DNA of 13,035 bases, from positions 1-13,035 of the forward strand of contig JABXIP010000432.1 of NCBI GenBank assembly GCA_013373005.1. Reading direction: 5' to 3'. A model generated the notes under the pieces. It saw nothing but the letters and a program-made list of their open reading frames with translations, searched no databases and was not told where the DNA came from. Source of the DNA: Cytophagia bacterium (GTDB taxonomy: Bacteria; Bacteroidota; Bacteroidia; Cytophagales; Cyclobacteriaceae). Positions within the stretch are counted from its first letter, which is position 1. Each line of letters opens with the position of its first letter. Below are positions 1 to 6,300 of the stretch, one piece after another. The position numbers were made by a program, and so were the translations under genes.

Positions 1-1026
1 AACACTCACCTTATTTTGAGCTTCGCCAATGATTTTAACTCCTTCAATCTCTTTCAACTGCTGAGTAGCGTAGGAGAGAAGCTCTGCTTCATGGGAAGCA
101 ATGTTTTCTTTGCCTAATTCATTGATAAAGTCGATGGCAGCTTTGAAAGCTACAACATCTGCAATGTTTGGTGTACCGGCCTCGAATTTATAGGGGATGT
201 CGTTGAAAGTGGTTCCTTCAAAAGAAACCTCCTTAATCATTTCACCACCACCCTGATATGGAGGCATTTTCTCCATAAGTGAACGCTTACCGTAAAGAAT
301 ACCCACTCCTGTTGGACCGTACATCTTATGTGCCGAAAGCGCATAAAAGTCGGCATTTAAACCCTGTACATCAACGGTAAGATGTGAAGAAGCTTGAGCT
401 CCATCGATCAGTACTTTCGCTCCCACTGCATGAGCCATCTCAATGATTTCCTTAACAGGATTGATGGTTCCCATTGAATTAGAAGCGTGATTTACCGCCA
501 CCAATTTGGTTTTGTCTGAAAGCAACTGACTAAAGGCAGCAATGTCTAGATCACCATTGTCCAGCACTGGAATAGCTTTGACGGTAGCACCTTTCTCCTC
601 AGCGATTAATTGCCATGGAACAATATTAGAATGGTGTTCCAAGCCAGAAACAATAATCTCATCACCTTTATTGAGGAATTTTCTTCCCCATGAAGAGGCT
701 ACAAGGTTGATAGATTCTGTAGTTCCCTTGGTAAAAACAATTTCTTCAGCCTCATTGGCATTAATGAATGCCTGTACAGCTTTTCGAGTATTCTCAAATG
801 CAGTGGTTGACCTTTCGGCCAAAGTGTGAATACCTCTGTGAATATTGGCATTGTCAGCATCGTAATGGTGCTTTAAGGCATTGATCACGCTTAGCGGCTT
901 TTGGTTGGTAGCCGCATTGTCGAAGTAAACCAATTGCTTTCCATTCACCTTCTGATGAAGGATAGGGAATTCAGCTCTAATGGCTTCTATATCTAGTGTT
1001 TTTGATACTGTAGAAGTATCTGACAT
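1..1026 (-). CDS. sufS: Cysteine desulfurase SufS, 5' part (3' end beyond window)
   Basis: PLP-dependent cysteine desulfurase that takes sulfur from L-cysteine for SUF iron-sulfur cluster assembly in the cytoplasm. The reading frame is open from the ATG at 1026 to base 1 (342 codons, starting MSDTSTVSKTLDIEAIRAEF). Visible SufS/CsdA hallmarks are YFDNAAT near the N-terminus, GLEHHSN, the IDGAQ strand and the PLP-lysine motif SAHKMYGPTG, with the Schiff-base lysine at residue 234. The family is about 405 residues, so roughly 60 residues, including the catalytic persulfide cysteine, lie outside the window. The start codon is one base from the sufD stop, which suggests coupled translation as last gene seen of the suf operon. 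SufS is preferred over IscS or NifS because of the sequence motifs and the sufBCD context. Confidence 0.95.
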   Translation of the reverse strand, partial: MSDTSTVSKTLDIEAIRAEFPILHQKVNGKQLVYFDNAATNQKPLSVINALKHHYDADNANIHRGIHTLAERSTTAFENTRKAVQAFINANEAEEIVFTKGTTESINLVASSWGRKFLNKGDEIIVSGLEHHSNIVPWQLIAEEKGATVKAIPVLDNGDLDIAAFSQLLSDKTKLVAVNHASNSMGTINPVKEIIEMAHAVGAKVLIDGAQASSHLTVDVQGLNADFYALSAHKMYGPTGVGILYGKRSLMEKMPPYQGGGEMIKEVSFEGTTFNDIPYKFEAGTPNIADVVAFKAAIDFINELGKENIASHEAELLSYATQQLKEIEGVKIIGEAQNKVSV

Positions 1027-1027
1027 A

Positions 1028-2338
1028 TTATTTCTCTAATCTGCTGGTAATGATTGCCTCAACATAGGCCTGAATTGGCTCTATTTCGAGGTTTTCGATA
1101 ACATCGCTGGCAAACGCATGTAAAAGCATGGCCATAGCTCTGTCTTTTCTAATACCTCTGGCCATCAGATAGAAGAGTGCATCTTTATCTAGTTGGCCGG
1201 TGGTACATCCGTGAGAACACTTTACATCATCAGCCCAAATTTCAAGCTGAGGTTTTGTGTTCACAGTAGCATCATCTGTTAAGAGTATGTTCTTATTAGA
1301 CTGGAATGCATTGGTTTTTTGAGCATCCTTTCTAACAAATATTTTTCCGTTAAATACACCTCTGGATTTTTCATCCATTATGCCTTTGTAAAGCTCATTT
1401 GAGTAAGCATTAGGCATAGTGTGATCAACAGTAGTGTGATTGTCTACATGGGTTTTTCCATGCAAGAGATACAGTCCATTCATGTACGCCTCGCAACCTT
1501 CACCTTCCAGTTTGATGTCCAGGTTATTTCTCACCATGGCACCATCTAAAGCTATGGTATTGCTTGTAAATCTACTGTCTTTGGCCTGTGTAACGTGAAT
1601 ATTCGAAATATGGTAAGAAGTAGGCGTGTCGTTCTCAATTTTGTAGAACTTGGTGTTGGCACCAGCAGCTACTCCTATTTCATTCACTACGTTACTGAAA
1701 CCAGGTTCAGCTCCTAAAGTATCTACTTTTTCAATAACTGTAACCTGAGCATTTGTACCGATCTCAATCAGGTTCTTGACCTGTACATCGGAAGATCTTG
1801 TGTTGATATGCTGAATGAAAATAGGTTTCTCAATAACAGTATTGGCTTTTACTTCAATAACAGCACCCTCGCTGGCTAGCACAGAGTTCATTGCCACAAA
1901 AGCATCTTCAGTACTTTTAGAAAGCTTGTCGAAATACTTTGAAGCTAAGGCATTATCTCCTGCAATGGCAGTTGATAGTGGAGTGAATGTAGCTCCTTCT
2001 GCTGCTACCTCATCAGAAAAATCAGCCGAGAATTCTCCGTTGATATAGGTGAGGTAGTAGGCATCCAAACCTTTAATTCTAAGCTTTTCAACATCCTCCT
2101 TAGAAACTGAAACTGTCTCTGTTTCCAATTCAAAGTTGATGTTCTTCTCCAGTGCTCTGGTAAGGTTGGTGAATTTATATTCCTCAGCTTTTGGATGAGG
2201 AAGGCCATTCTCTACCAGATGGTTTAAGGCTTTCTTACGAACTTCCGCAATGGTGGTATTGCTGGTTAGTTGTGGTTTCGAAGCCTCAAATCTCTCAGAG
2301 AGTTTATCTATGATTGATTGTCCTGCGAATTTCTTCAT
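1028..2338 (-). CDS. sufD: Fe-S cluster assembly scaffold protein SufD
   Basis: SufD partner of the SufBC2D scaffold on which Fe-S clusters are built in the cytoplasm. The protein has 436 residues, normal for the family. The N-terminal half is weakly conserved, as usual, while the C-terminal SufBD beta-helix core is recognisable: HVDNHTTVDH, GVFNGKIFVRKDAQKTNAFQ and CSHGCTTGQLDKDALFYLMARGI. The histidine in CSHGC (residue 376) corresponds by motif to the conserved SufD histidine (His360 in E. coli) implicated in cluster assembly. It starts one base after the sufC stop and ends one base before the sufS start. The order sufC-sufD-sufS is standard. Confidence 0.95.
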   Translation of the reverse strand: MKKFAGQSIIDKLSERFEASKPQLTSNTTIAEVRKKALNHLVENGLPHPKAEEYKFTNLTRALEKNINFELETETVSVSKEDVEKLRIKGLDAYYLTYINGEFSADFSDEVAAEGATFTPLSTAIAGDNALASKYFDKLSKSTEDAFVAMNSVLASEGAVIEVKANTVIEKPIFIQHINTRSSDVQVKNLIEIGTNAQVTVIEKVDTLGAEPGFSNVVNEIGVAAGANTKFYKIENDTPTSYHISNIHVTQAKDSRFTSNTIALDGAMVRNNLDIKLEGEGCEAYMNGLYLLHGKTHVDNHTTVDHTMPNAYSNELYKGIMDEKSRGVFNGKIFVRKDAQKTNAFQSNKNILLTDDATVNTKPQLEIWADDVKCSHGCTTGQLDKDALFYLMARGIRKDRAMAMLLHAFASDVIENLEIEPIQAYVEAIITSRLEK

Positions 2339-2339
2339 A

Positions 2340-3098
2340 TTAAACAGTCGCTTCAGCTTCTTCTTTAATCCAGTCGTATCCTTTTTCTTCCAGCTCCAGC
2401 GCTAATTCCTTACCACCCGACTTAACAATTCTTCCTTTGTAAAGTACGTGCACATAGTCAGGAACAATGTAGTCAAGCAATCTTTGGTAGTGAGTTACTA
2501 CAATGGTGGCATTGTCTTTTGACTTCAATGCATTAACACCATTAGAAACAATTCTTAGTGCGTCAATATCAAGACCTGAATCAGTTTCATCTAGGATGGC
2601 CAATTTTGGCTCTAGCATAGCCATTTGGAAGATTTCATTTCTTTTCTTCTCACCACCAGAGAAGCCTTCGTTAAGCGATCTACTTAAAAGAGATTGATCG
2701 ATTTCTACAAGTTTCATTTTCTCTTTCATCAGCTTAAGGAAAGAAACAGCATCTAGCGGTTTTTCACCTCTATGCTCTCTTACCTGGTTGATGGCAGTTT
2801 TCATAAAGTTGGTGGTGCTCACTCCAGGAATTTCTACCGGATACTGAAAAGCCAAGAAAACACCTTCTCTTGCTCTTTCATCAGCTTCCATGTCTAAAAG
2901 ATCCTTGCCATCGAAGCTTACTTCACCTCCGCTTACTTCGTAATCTTCTCTTCCTGCCAACACAGAAGCTAAAGTACTTTTACCAGAGCCATTTGGACCC
3001 ATAATGGCATGTACTTCACCCGCCTTCACTTCAAGGTTTATTCCCCTTAAAATTTCCTTATCCTCGATTTTCGCTTGTAAGTTCTTTATGCTTAACAT
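2340..3098 (-). CDS. sufC: Fe-S cluster assembly ATPase SufC
   Basis: ABC-type ATPase that powers rearrangement of the SufBC2D scaffold; it is cytosolic, not a transporter. The protein has 252 residues, full length. Walker A GPNGSGKST is at residues 34-42, the signature region reads GFSGGEKKRNEIFQM, Walker B plus catalytic glutamate appear in LAILDETDSGLDIDAL, and the switch histidine is in VVTHYQRLL. The SufC-typical SGGEKKRNE signature separates it from ordinary ABC importers. It is followed after one base by sufD. It is separated from sufB by a four-helix-bundle gene, an unusual interruption of the sufB-sufC pair. The ATG at 3098 is the first start in frame after the 22-base gap from that passenger gene. 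Confidence 0.96.
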   Translation of the reverse strand: MLSIKNLQAKIEDKEILRGINLEVKAGEVHAIMGPNGSGKSTLASVLAGREDYEVSGGEVSFDGKDLLDMEADERAREGVFLAFQYPVEIPGVSTTNFMKTAINQVREHRGEKPLDAVSFLKLMKEKMKLVEIDQSLLSRSLNEGFSGGEKKRNEIFQMAMLEPKLAILDETDSGLDIDALRIVSNGVNALKSKDNATIVVTHYQRLLDYIVPDYVHVLYKGRIVKSGGKELALELEEKGYDWIKEEAEATV

Positions 3099-3118
3099 AT
3101 ATAAGTTCTATGTTTTAG

Positions 3119-3136
3119 GTTTAAAGTTCAAAGTTG
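3119..3136. repeat. Left boundary inverted repeat of the S23-type cassette
   Basis: The segment GTTTAAAGTTCAAAGTTG lies at the 3' end of the four-helix-bundle gene and includes its stop codon. Its first ten bases (GTTTAAAGTT, 3119-3128) are the exact reverse complement of AACTTTAAAC at 3582-3591 on the other side of the gene. Sequences of this style often border this gene family in Bacteroidota (recollection, not checked). Confidence 0.6.
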
Positions 3137-3555
3137 TCAACACCGTAAGTTTGGGCTTCCTCTTCAACTTTATACTTTGCTCCAGTTAATTCTGTTTTAT
3201 TCAAATATTTAATCAAACCGTTGATCATCTTTGAAATGTTTTCAACCCTTTCCAAAAATTGATCAAGCTGTTTCTTAGTTATATACTCTCGATCAAATGA
3301 CCGATAAAGCTGCGACTTTGTTTCTCCATTTGAGCCATGCGCCACAGTTAGAAACTGCCTAAATTCTTTATTTCCTTTCCTGTCAAAGCCTTCCGCAATG
3401 TTATCCATTACTGAGCCTGATGACTTGTTCAATTGATCTTTTAAAGGGTAGTCTCGAATAGTGTTGTTGGAAAGTATTGACTTATAAACCTCTTTGGCCA
3501 TTGTTCTTGCTTCCTGCCAAACGTTCAAATCTTCAAACCTTTCAACTTTAGCCAT
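3121..3555 (-). CDS. Four-helix-bundle protein, S23/IVP family (passenger in suf operon)
   Basis: The 144-residue protein starts MAKVERFEDLNVWQEARTM and carries the LNVWQEA opening and SGSVMDNIAEGF motif typical of the S23/23S-rRNA intervening-sequence four-helix-bundle family (TIGR02436-like). Members were first seen inside 23S rRNA intervening sequences and are scattered through Bacteroidota genomes; molecular role is unclear, and it has no known part in Fe-S assembly. The helical core ends near residue 119 and is followed by an atypical tail ending VDNFEL. The last codons and stop are formed by the boundary repeat at 3119-3136, so the tail is probably read-through into that repeat. The gene is co-oriented with sufB (46-base gap) and sufC (22-base gap), so it is likely co-transcribed. 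The repeats on both sides suggest a mobile cassette (inference). Confidence 0.85.
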   Translation of the reverse strand: MAKVERFEDLNVWQEARTMAKEVYKSILSNNTIRDYPLKDQLNKSSGSVMDNIAEGFDRKGNKEFRQFLTVAHGSNGETKSQLYRSFDREYITKKQLDQFLERVENISKMINGLIKYLNKTELTGAKYKVEEEAQTYGVDNFEL

Positions 3556-3562
3556 TCTCCAA

Positions 3563-3591
3563 CATCAAACTTTAAACATCAAACTTTAAAC
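3563..3591. repeat. Right boundary: tandem 14-mer with inverted-repeat end
   Basis: CATCAAACTTTAAA occurs twice head to tail (3563-3576 and 3577-3590), followed by C. The end AACTTTAAAC (3582-3591) is the inverted partner of 3119-3128. The block fills most of the 46 bases between the sufB stop and the four-helix-bundle start. CAAC and GTTG close the unit on either side (3560-3563 and 3594-3597). Confidence 0.65.
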
Positions 3592-3601
3592 AAGTTGGGG
3601 C

Positions 3602-5047
3602 TTATCCTACGGACCCCTCTAGAGTTAGTGCTAGAAGTTTCTGAGCTTCTACGGCAAACTCCATTGGTAACTTATTCAACACTTCTTTGGCGTAACCATT
3701 TACAATTAATGCCACGGCAGACTCTTCATCTATACCTCTTTGCTGGCAGTAGAAGATTTGATCTTCACCAATCTTGGATGTGGTTGCTTCGTGTTCAACC
3801 TGTGCTGAACTGTTCTCAATATCTATGTAAGGGAAGGTGTGAGCTCCACACTTGTCGCCCATCAATAGCGAATCACACTGAGAGAAGTTTCTGGCGTTAG
3901 TGGCGCGCTTCATTACCTGAACCTGGCCTCTGTAGCTATTCTGCGAGTAACCGGCAGAAATACCCTTAGATACGATTCTCGACTTGGTGTTTTTGCCAAT
4001 GTGAATCATTTTGGTTCCAGTATCAGCCTGTTGATAATTATTGGTAACCGCTACTGAATAGAACTCTCCCTGAGAGTTGTCTCCCTTAAGAATACATGAA
4101 GGATACTTCCAGGTAACGGCTGAGCCAGTTTCTACCTGAGTCCATGAGATTTTAGAATTATCTCCTTCGCAAATACCTCTTTTGGTTACGAAGTTGTAAA
4201 TACCTCCTTTACCATTCTTATCACCGGGGTACCAGTTCTGAACAGTTGAATATTTTACTTCAGCATCTTTGGCTGCCTTAATTTCTACCACTGCAGCGTG
4301 TAACTGATTTTCATCACGTTGAGGAGCAGTACAACCTTCCAGATAGCTCACATAGGAGCCTTCCTCGGCAACAATTAAAGTTCTTTCAAACTGACCCGTA
4401 TTGGCTGCATTAATCCTGAAATAAGTAGATAGCTCCATTGGGCATCTAACCCCTTTAGGAATATAGCAGAAAGAGCCGTCAGAAAATACCGCTGAGTTCA
4501 ATGCCGCAAAGTAGTTGTCTGTCATTGGAACAACCGAACCCAAGTGCTTTTTGATTAGCTCTGGATGTTCCTGTACTGCTTCTGAGAAAGAGCAGAAGAT
4601 AATACCCAGTTCTGAGAGGGTTTCTTTAAAGGTTGTAGCTACTGATACTGAGTCAATTACAGCATCCACAGCCACACCTGTTAGTCTTTTCTGTTCTGTT
4701 AGAGAAATACCCAAGCGCTCGAAAGTGGCCAGCAATTCTGGATCTACTTCCTCTAGCGACTTTGGTTTCTTAGATTTCTTTGGTGCAGAATAGTATTTGA
4801 TATCCTGGTAATCCACTCGAGGATATTTAACGTTTGCCCAATCTGGCTCCTCCATTTTCTGCCACATTCTAAAGGCTTTGAGCCTCCATGCCAACAACCA
4901 TTCTGGTTCTTCTTTCTTGGCAGAAATAAAGTGAATAATATCTTCATTCAATCCCTTGGGAGCTTCATCAGCCTCTAAGTCAACGGTCCAACCGAACTCG
5001 TATTCTTTGGAGGTGAACTCTTCCAGGATTTGATTATCGTCACTCAT
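3602..5047 (-). CDS. sufB: Fe-S cluster assembly scaffold protein SufB
   Basis: Core scaffold subunit of SufBC2D that receives sulfur and hosts the nascent Fe-S cluster. The protein has 481 residues, typical length. Diagnostic SufB stretches include YFAALNSAVFSDGSF, YIPKGVRCPMELSTYFRIN, SYLEGCTAPQRDENQLHAAV and a near-invariant C-terminal block: CDSLLMGDKCGAHTFPY, EHEATTSKIGEDQ, FYCQQRGI, FAVEAQKLL and the GSVG end. By motif, the cysteine in DKCGAHTF (residue 400) matches E. coli SufB Cys405, the proposed cluster/persulfide residue. It is the first gene of the suf operon, with a Bacteroidota-type -7 motif about 30 bases upstream. The start at 5047 gives the normal N-terminus (MSDDNQILEEFTSKEYEFGW). 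Confidence 0.97.
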   Translation of the reverse strand: MSDDNQILEEFTSKEYEFGWTVDLEADEAPKGLNEDIIHFISAKKEEPEWLLAWRLKAFRMWQKMEEPDWANVKYPRVDYQDIKYYSAPKKSKKPKSLEEVDPELLATFERLGISLTEQKRLTGVAVDAVIDSVSVATTFKETLSELGIIFCSFSEAVQEHPELIKKHLGSVVPMTDNYFAALNSAVFSDGSFCYIPKGVRCPMELSTYFRINAANTGQFERTLIVAEEGSYVSYLEGCTAPQRDENQLHAAVVEIKAAKDAEVKYSTVQNWYPGDKNGKGGIYNFVTKRGICEGDNSKISWTQVETGSAVTWKYPSCILKGDNSQGEFYSVAVTNNYQQADTGTKMIHIGKNTKSRIVSKGISAGYSQNSYRGQVQVMKRATNARNFSQCDSLLMGDKCGAHTFPYIDIENSSAQVEHEATTSKIGEDQIFYCQQRGIDEESAVALIVNGYAKEVLNKLPMEFAVEAQKLLALTLEGSVG

Positions 5048-5075
5048 ACAATCTTATTTAGACTGGTTTTAAATG

Positions 5076-5083
5076 CAAAGTTA
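5076..5083 (-). promoter_or_regulatory. Putative -7 promoter element of the suf operon
   Basis: On the minus strand this reads TAACTTTG followed by CA, an exact match to the Bacteroidota -7 consensus TAnnTTTG. It would place the transcription start near 5069 and a leader of about 20 bases before the sufB ATG. No TTG -33 element is visible at the usual 17-23 base spacing (nearest candidate is 26 bases away), so the call rests on one box only. Confidence 0.5.
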
Positions 5084-5160
5084 CAACCTATTAAGCGAAG
5101 TAATGGTTTCAAGTGAGAGAAATTTGGCAATACTTTATTGATGGATTCAATAGAGTATGT

Positions 5161-5631
5161 CTATTCATCGCTCAGGTCTATACTTCTGCTTAGAGTTTCT
5201 TCCAGAATAACAAAGGTCTCAGTTCTTTCAATACCATCTACTTTCTGAATTTTATCATGTAGAATGTCTTTGAGGTGGTCGGTACTCTTGGCGTATATTC
5301 TAACGAGCATACTGTAGTTGCCAGTAGTATAGTGTATGGATGTGATTTCCTTAATCTTTTTCAGTTGGCCGGCTACTTTCTCATATAAAGAACTCTTGGC
5401 CAAGAATACGCCCAGGAAGCTGCTCACTGTATAGCCTAGCTTGTTTAGGTTTAGGTCTAGCGAAGCACCTTTTACTATTCCCATTTTTTCTAGCTTATTC
5501 ATTCTAACATGCACGGTTCCACTCGATACATAGGCTAGTTTAGCTATTTCGGTGTAGGGCTTTTTGGCGTTATTCTGAAGAAGAGATAAGATTTTGAGAT
5601 CTACATTATCGATTTCGTAATTATCAGGCAT
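5161..5631 (-). CDS. Lrp/AsnC-family transcriptional regulator
   Basis: The 156-residue protein has the two-domain Lrp/AsnC layout. An N-terminal winged helix-turn-helix spans about residues 8-56 (DLKILSLLQNNAKKPYTEIA, VSSGTVHVRMNKLEKMGIVKG). A C-terminal RAM/AsnC ligand-binding domain spans about 66-148 (LGVFLAKSSLYEKV, TTGNYSMLVRIYAKS, DGIERTETFVILEE). Family members bind DNA as dimers or octamers, often in response to amino acids. It lies on the same strand immediately upstream of the suf operon, with a 113-base gap that contains a separate promoter motif and no obvious terminator, so partial read-through into sufB is possible. Whether it controls the suf genes cannot be told from sequence; its ligand is unknown. 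Confidence 0.93.
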   Translation of the reverse strand: MPDNYEIDNVDLKILSLLQNNAKKPYTEIAKLAYVSSGTVHVRMNKLEKMGIVKGASLDLNLNKLGYTVSSFLGVFLAKSSLYEKVAGQLKKIKEITSIHYTTGNYSMLVRIYAKSTDHLKDILHDKIQKVDGIERTETFVILEETLSRSIDLSDE

Positions 5632-5741
5632 TATCGAAGCTTTAAATTATTGAATTCGTAAAAATATAGTTTATAATTTAATTAATCTGTAAATATGTGA
5701 TCGTATTATTGAAAATATTTTAATAAAATGAATGTTTGCTA

Positions 5742-5749
5742 TACATTTG
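5742..5749 (+). promoter_or_regulatory. Possible -7 promoter element for the tRNA-like RNA
   Basis: TACATTTG matches the Bacteroidota -7 consensus TAnnTTTG and is in the right orientation, about 48 bases before tRNA-like copy 1. It overlaps a small inverted repeat, TTTGAA (5746-5751) and TTCAAA (5757-5762), which could be an operator. No -33 TTG is seen at 17-23 bases. The stretch 5632-5796 is otherwise very AT-rich and without any coding sequence I can support. Confidence 0.35.
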
Positions 5750-5796
5750 AAACATATTCAAACGGAATAAACAGAAAACGTACTGAATACAAACAC

Positions 5797-5906
5797 TGTA
5801 GGGTGACGAAACAGGCAGCCGTGCCCTCCTTTCTCGGGGGTGGAGATTCATAAATAAAGCCATTCGGCCTAATTTCTCCGTGGAGGTTCGAATCCTTCTC
5901 CTACAG
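5797..5906 (+). ncRNA. tRNA-like RNA with oversized variable arm (copy 1)
   Basis: The sequence folds as a class-II tRNA. The acceptor stem TGTAGGG (5797-5803) pairs with 5899-5905 (one G-U), extendable by C5796-G5906. U8 is 5804. The D-arm is ACG / CGT with loop AAACAGGCAGC (A14, G18G19 and A21 in place). The anticodon arm CCCTC / GGGGG has loop CTTTCTC (5829-5835). The T-arm GGAGG / CCTTC has a perfect TTCGAAT loop. If the acceptor is 7 bp, the discriminator is G73, as in tRNA-Ser, while the D-loop resembles tRNA-Leu. The formal anticodon is TTC (5831-5833), with pyrimidine 37 where decoding tRNAs have a purine. The variable region (5841-5880) has a GGAGA / TCTCC stem capped by a GCC-ATTC-GGC hairpin, far longer than normal. 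Probably a tRNA-derived or tRNA-like RNA; a decoding role is doubtful. Confidence 0.6.
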
Positions 5907-5909
5907 CAT

Positions 5910-6022
5910 TTTAGACTCTAGATGTCAGGTGATAGACATTAGACATTTAGGGTTGAACAAAATGAGATGCTTGATTGAAGACATGAAGTCTAGAATTTCT
6001 GCGCGCAGCAGACAAGCATCTT
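5910..6022. other. Spacer between tRNA-like copies, with short repeats and hairpins
   Basis: No coding sequence is supported here. The spacer holds a tandem 7-mer AGACATT (5934-5940, 5941-5947). A 9-bp inverted repeat pairs AGATGCTTG (5965-5973) with CAAGCATCT (6013-6021). Inside its loop is a 10-bp perfect palindrome CTGCGCGCAG (5999-6008). TCTAGATGTC (5917-5926) and GACATGAAGTCTAGA (5980-5994) are imperfect inverted partners. The arrangement could fold as one structured linker in a transcript joining the two copies, or be the scar of repeat insertion. Confidence 0.45.
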
Positions 6023-6046
6023 AACACTATAGGGTGACGAAACAGG

Positions 6047-6066
6047 CTCCCGATAGCTATCGGGAG
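6047..6066. repeat. 20-bp perfect palindrome in D-arm position of copy 2
   Basis: CTCCCGATAGCTATCGGGAG is its own reverse complement. Compared with copy 1, the four bases AGCC (5817-5820) are replaced by the 18-base core 6048-6065. I recall this palindrome as a frequent dispersed repeat in marine Bacteroidota genomes; copy number in this genome could not be counted. Confidence 0.7.
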
Positions 6067-6130
6067 TGCCCTCCTTTTTCGGGGGTGGAGATTCATAAAT
6101 AAAGCCATTCGGCCTAATTTCTCCGTGGAG

Positions 6131-6150
6131 CCTGCCTGTCGGCAGACAGG
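6131..6150. repeat. Near-palindromic 20-mer in T-stem of copy 2
   Basis: CCTGCCTGTCGGCAGACAGG pairs with itself except one C-A mismatch and one wobble, and looks like a mutated form of the palindrome CCTGCCTGCCGGCAGGCAGG. It splits the T-stem of the tRNA-like sequence between GGAG and GTTCGAA. As RNA it would form a stable hairpin. Confidence 0.6.
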
Positions 6151-6157
6151 GTTCGAA

Positions 6158-6214
6158 ATAGTAGCGTAGCGGAGATTCACGAGGGGAATAGCGCGTGCCC
6201 GCGGGTACGAGTAA
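6158..6214. repeat. 57-base insert with GC-rich hairpin in T-arm of copy 2
   Basis: The segment is absent from copy 1 and lies between GTTCGAA and CCTTCTCC. It contains a short tandem GTAGC/GTAGC and an eight-pair hairpin CGTGCCCGCGGGTACG (6194-6209, one wobble). Its GC content is much higher than the surroundings, as expected for an imported repeat element. Confidence 0.5.
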
Positions 6215-6300
6215 CCTTCTCCTGCAGCATATTTGATTTGAACTACACTAGTGTATTTCTCAGAGTTAGTTTGCTATTTGGTTAGTGATCAGTTATTCAG

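Larger units (their letters stand above)
6028..6227 (+). pseudogene. tRNA-like copy 2, interrupted by palindromic inserts
   Basis: This is a second copy of the 5797-5906 element, expanded to 200 bases. Three blocks match copy 1: 6023-6047 (25 bases, one difference), 6066-6130 (65 bases, one difference, at anticodon position 36) and 6150-6157 plus 6215-6230 around the T-loop and acceptor. Between them are extra segments: a palindrome replacing four D-arm bases, a near-palindrome in the T-stem, and a 57-base insert (6158-6214) at the T-loop edge. The D-stem 3' strand is lost and the acceptor stem gains an A-C mismatch (6029 with 6225), so a canonical cloverleaf is no longer possible. It is called a pseudogene on that basis, but the inserts are self-folding, so a rebuilt structured RNA is an alternative. 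Confidence 0.5.

Noticed and set aside
542..829. Plus-strand open frame of 95 codons
   Set aside because: It lies wholly inside sufS on the opposite strand; the sufS frame has clear family motifs while this one has none.
3595..3900. Plus-strand open frame opposite the 3' end of sufB
   Set aside because: It is antisense to a strongly conserved sufB region and its product shows no family features.
5797..5906. Selenocysteine tRNA
   Set aside because: The long variable arm and possible 8-bp acceptor are reminiscent, but the anticodon is not TCA, the D-stem has only three pairs and no selenocysteine genes are in view.
5947..6180. Minus-strand open frame of 77 codons across tRNA-like copy 2
   Set aside because: It runs through palindromic repeats and the tRNA-like sequence, has no recognisable domain, and lies opposite the structured plus-strand RNA; best explained as a chance frame.
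5797..6227. CRISPR array or group I/II intron
   Set aside because: Only two repeat units of unequal length with internal symmetry, no spacers of constant size, no cas genes, and the inserts are too short and lack intron core motifs.
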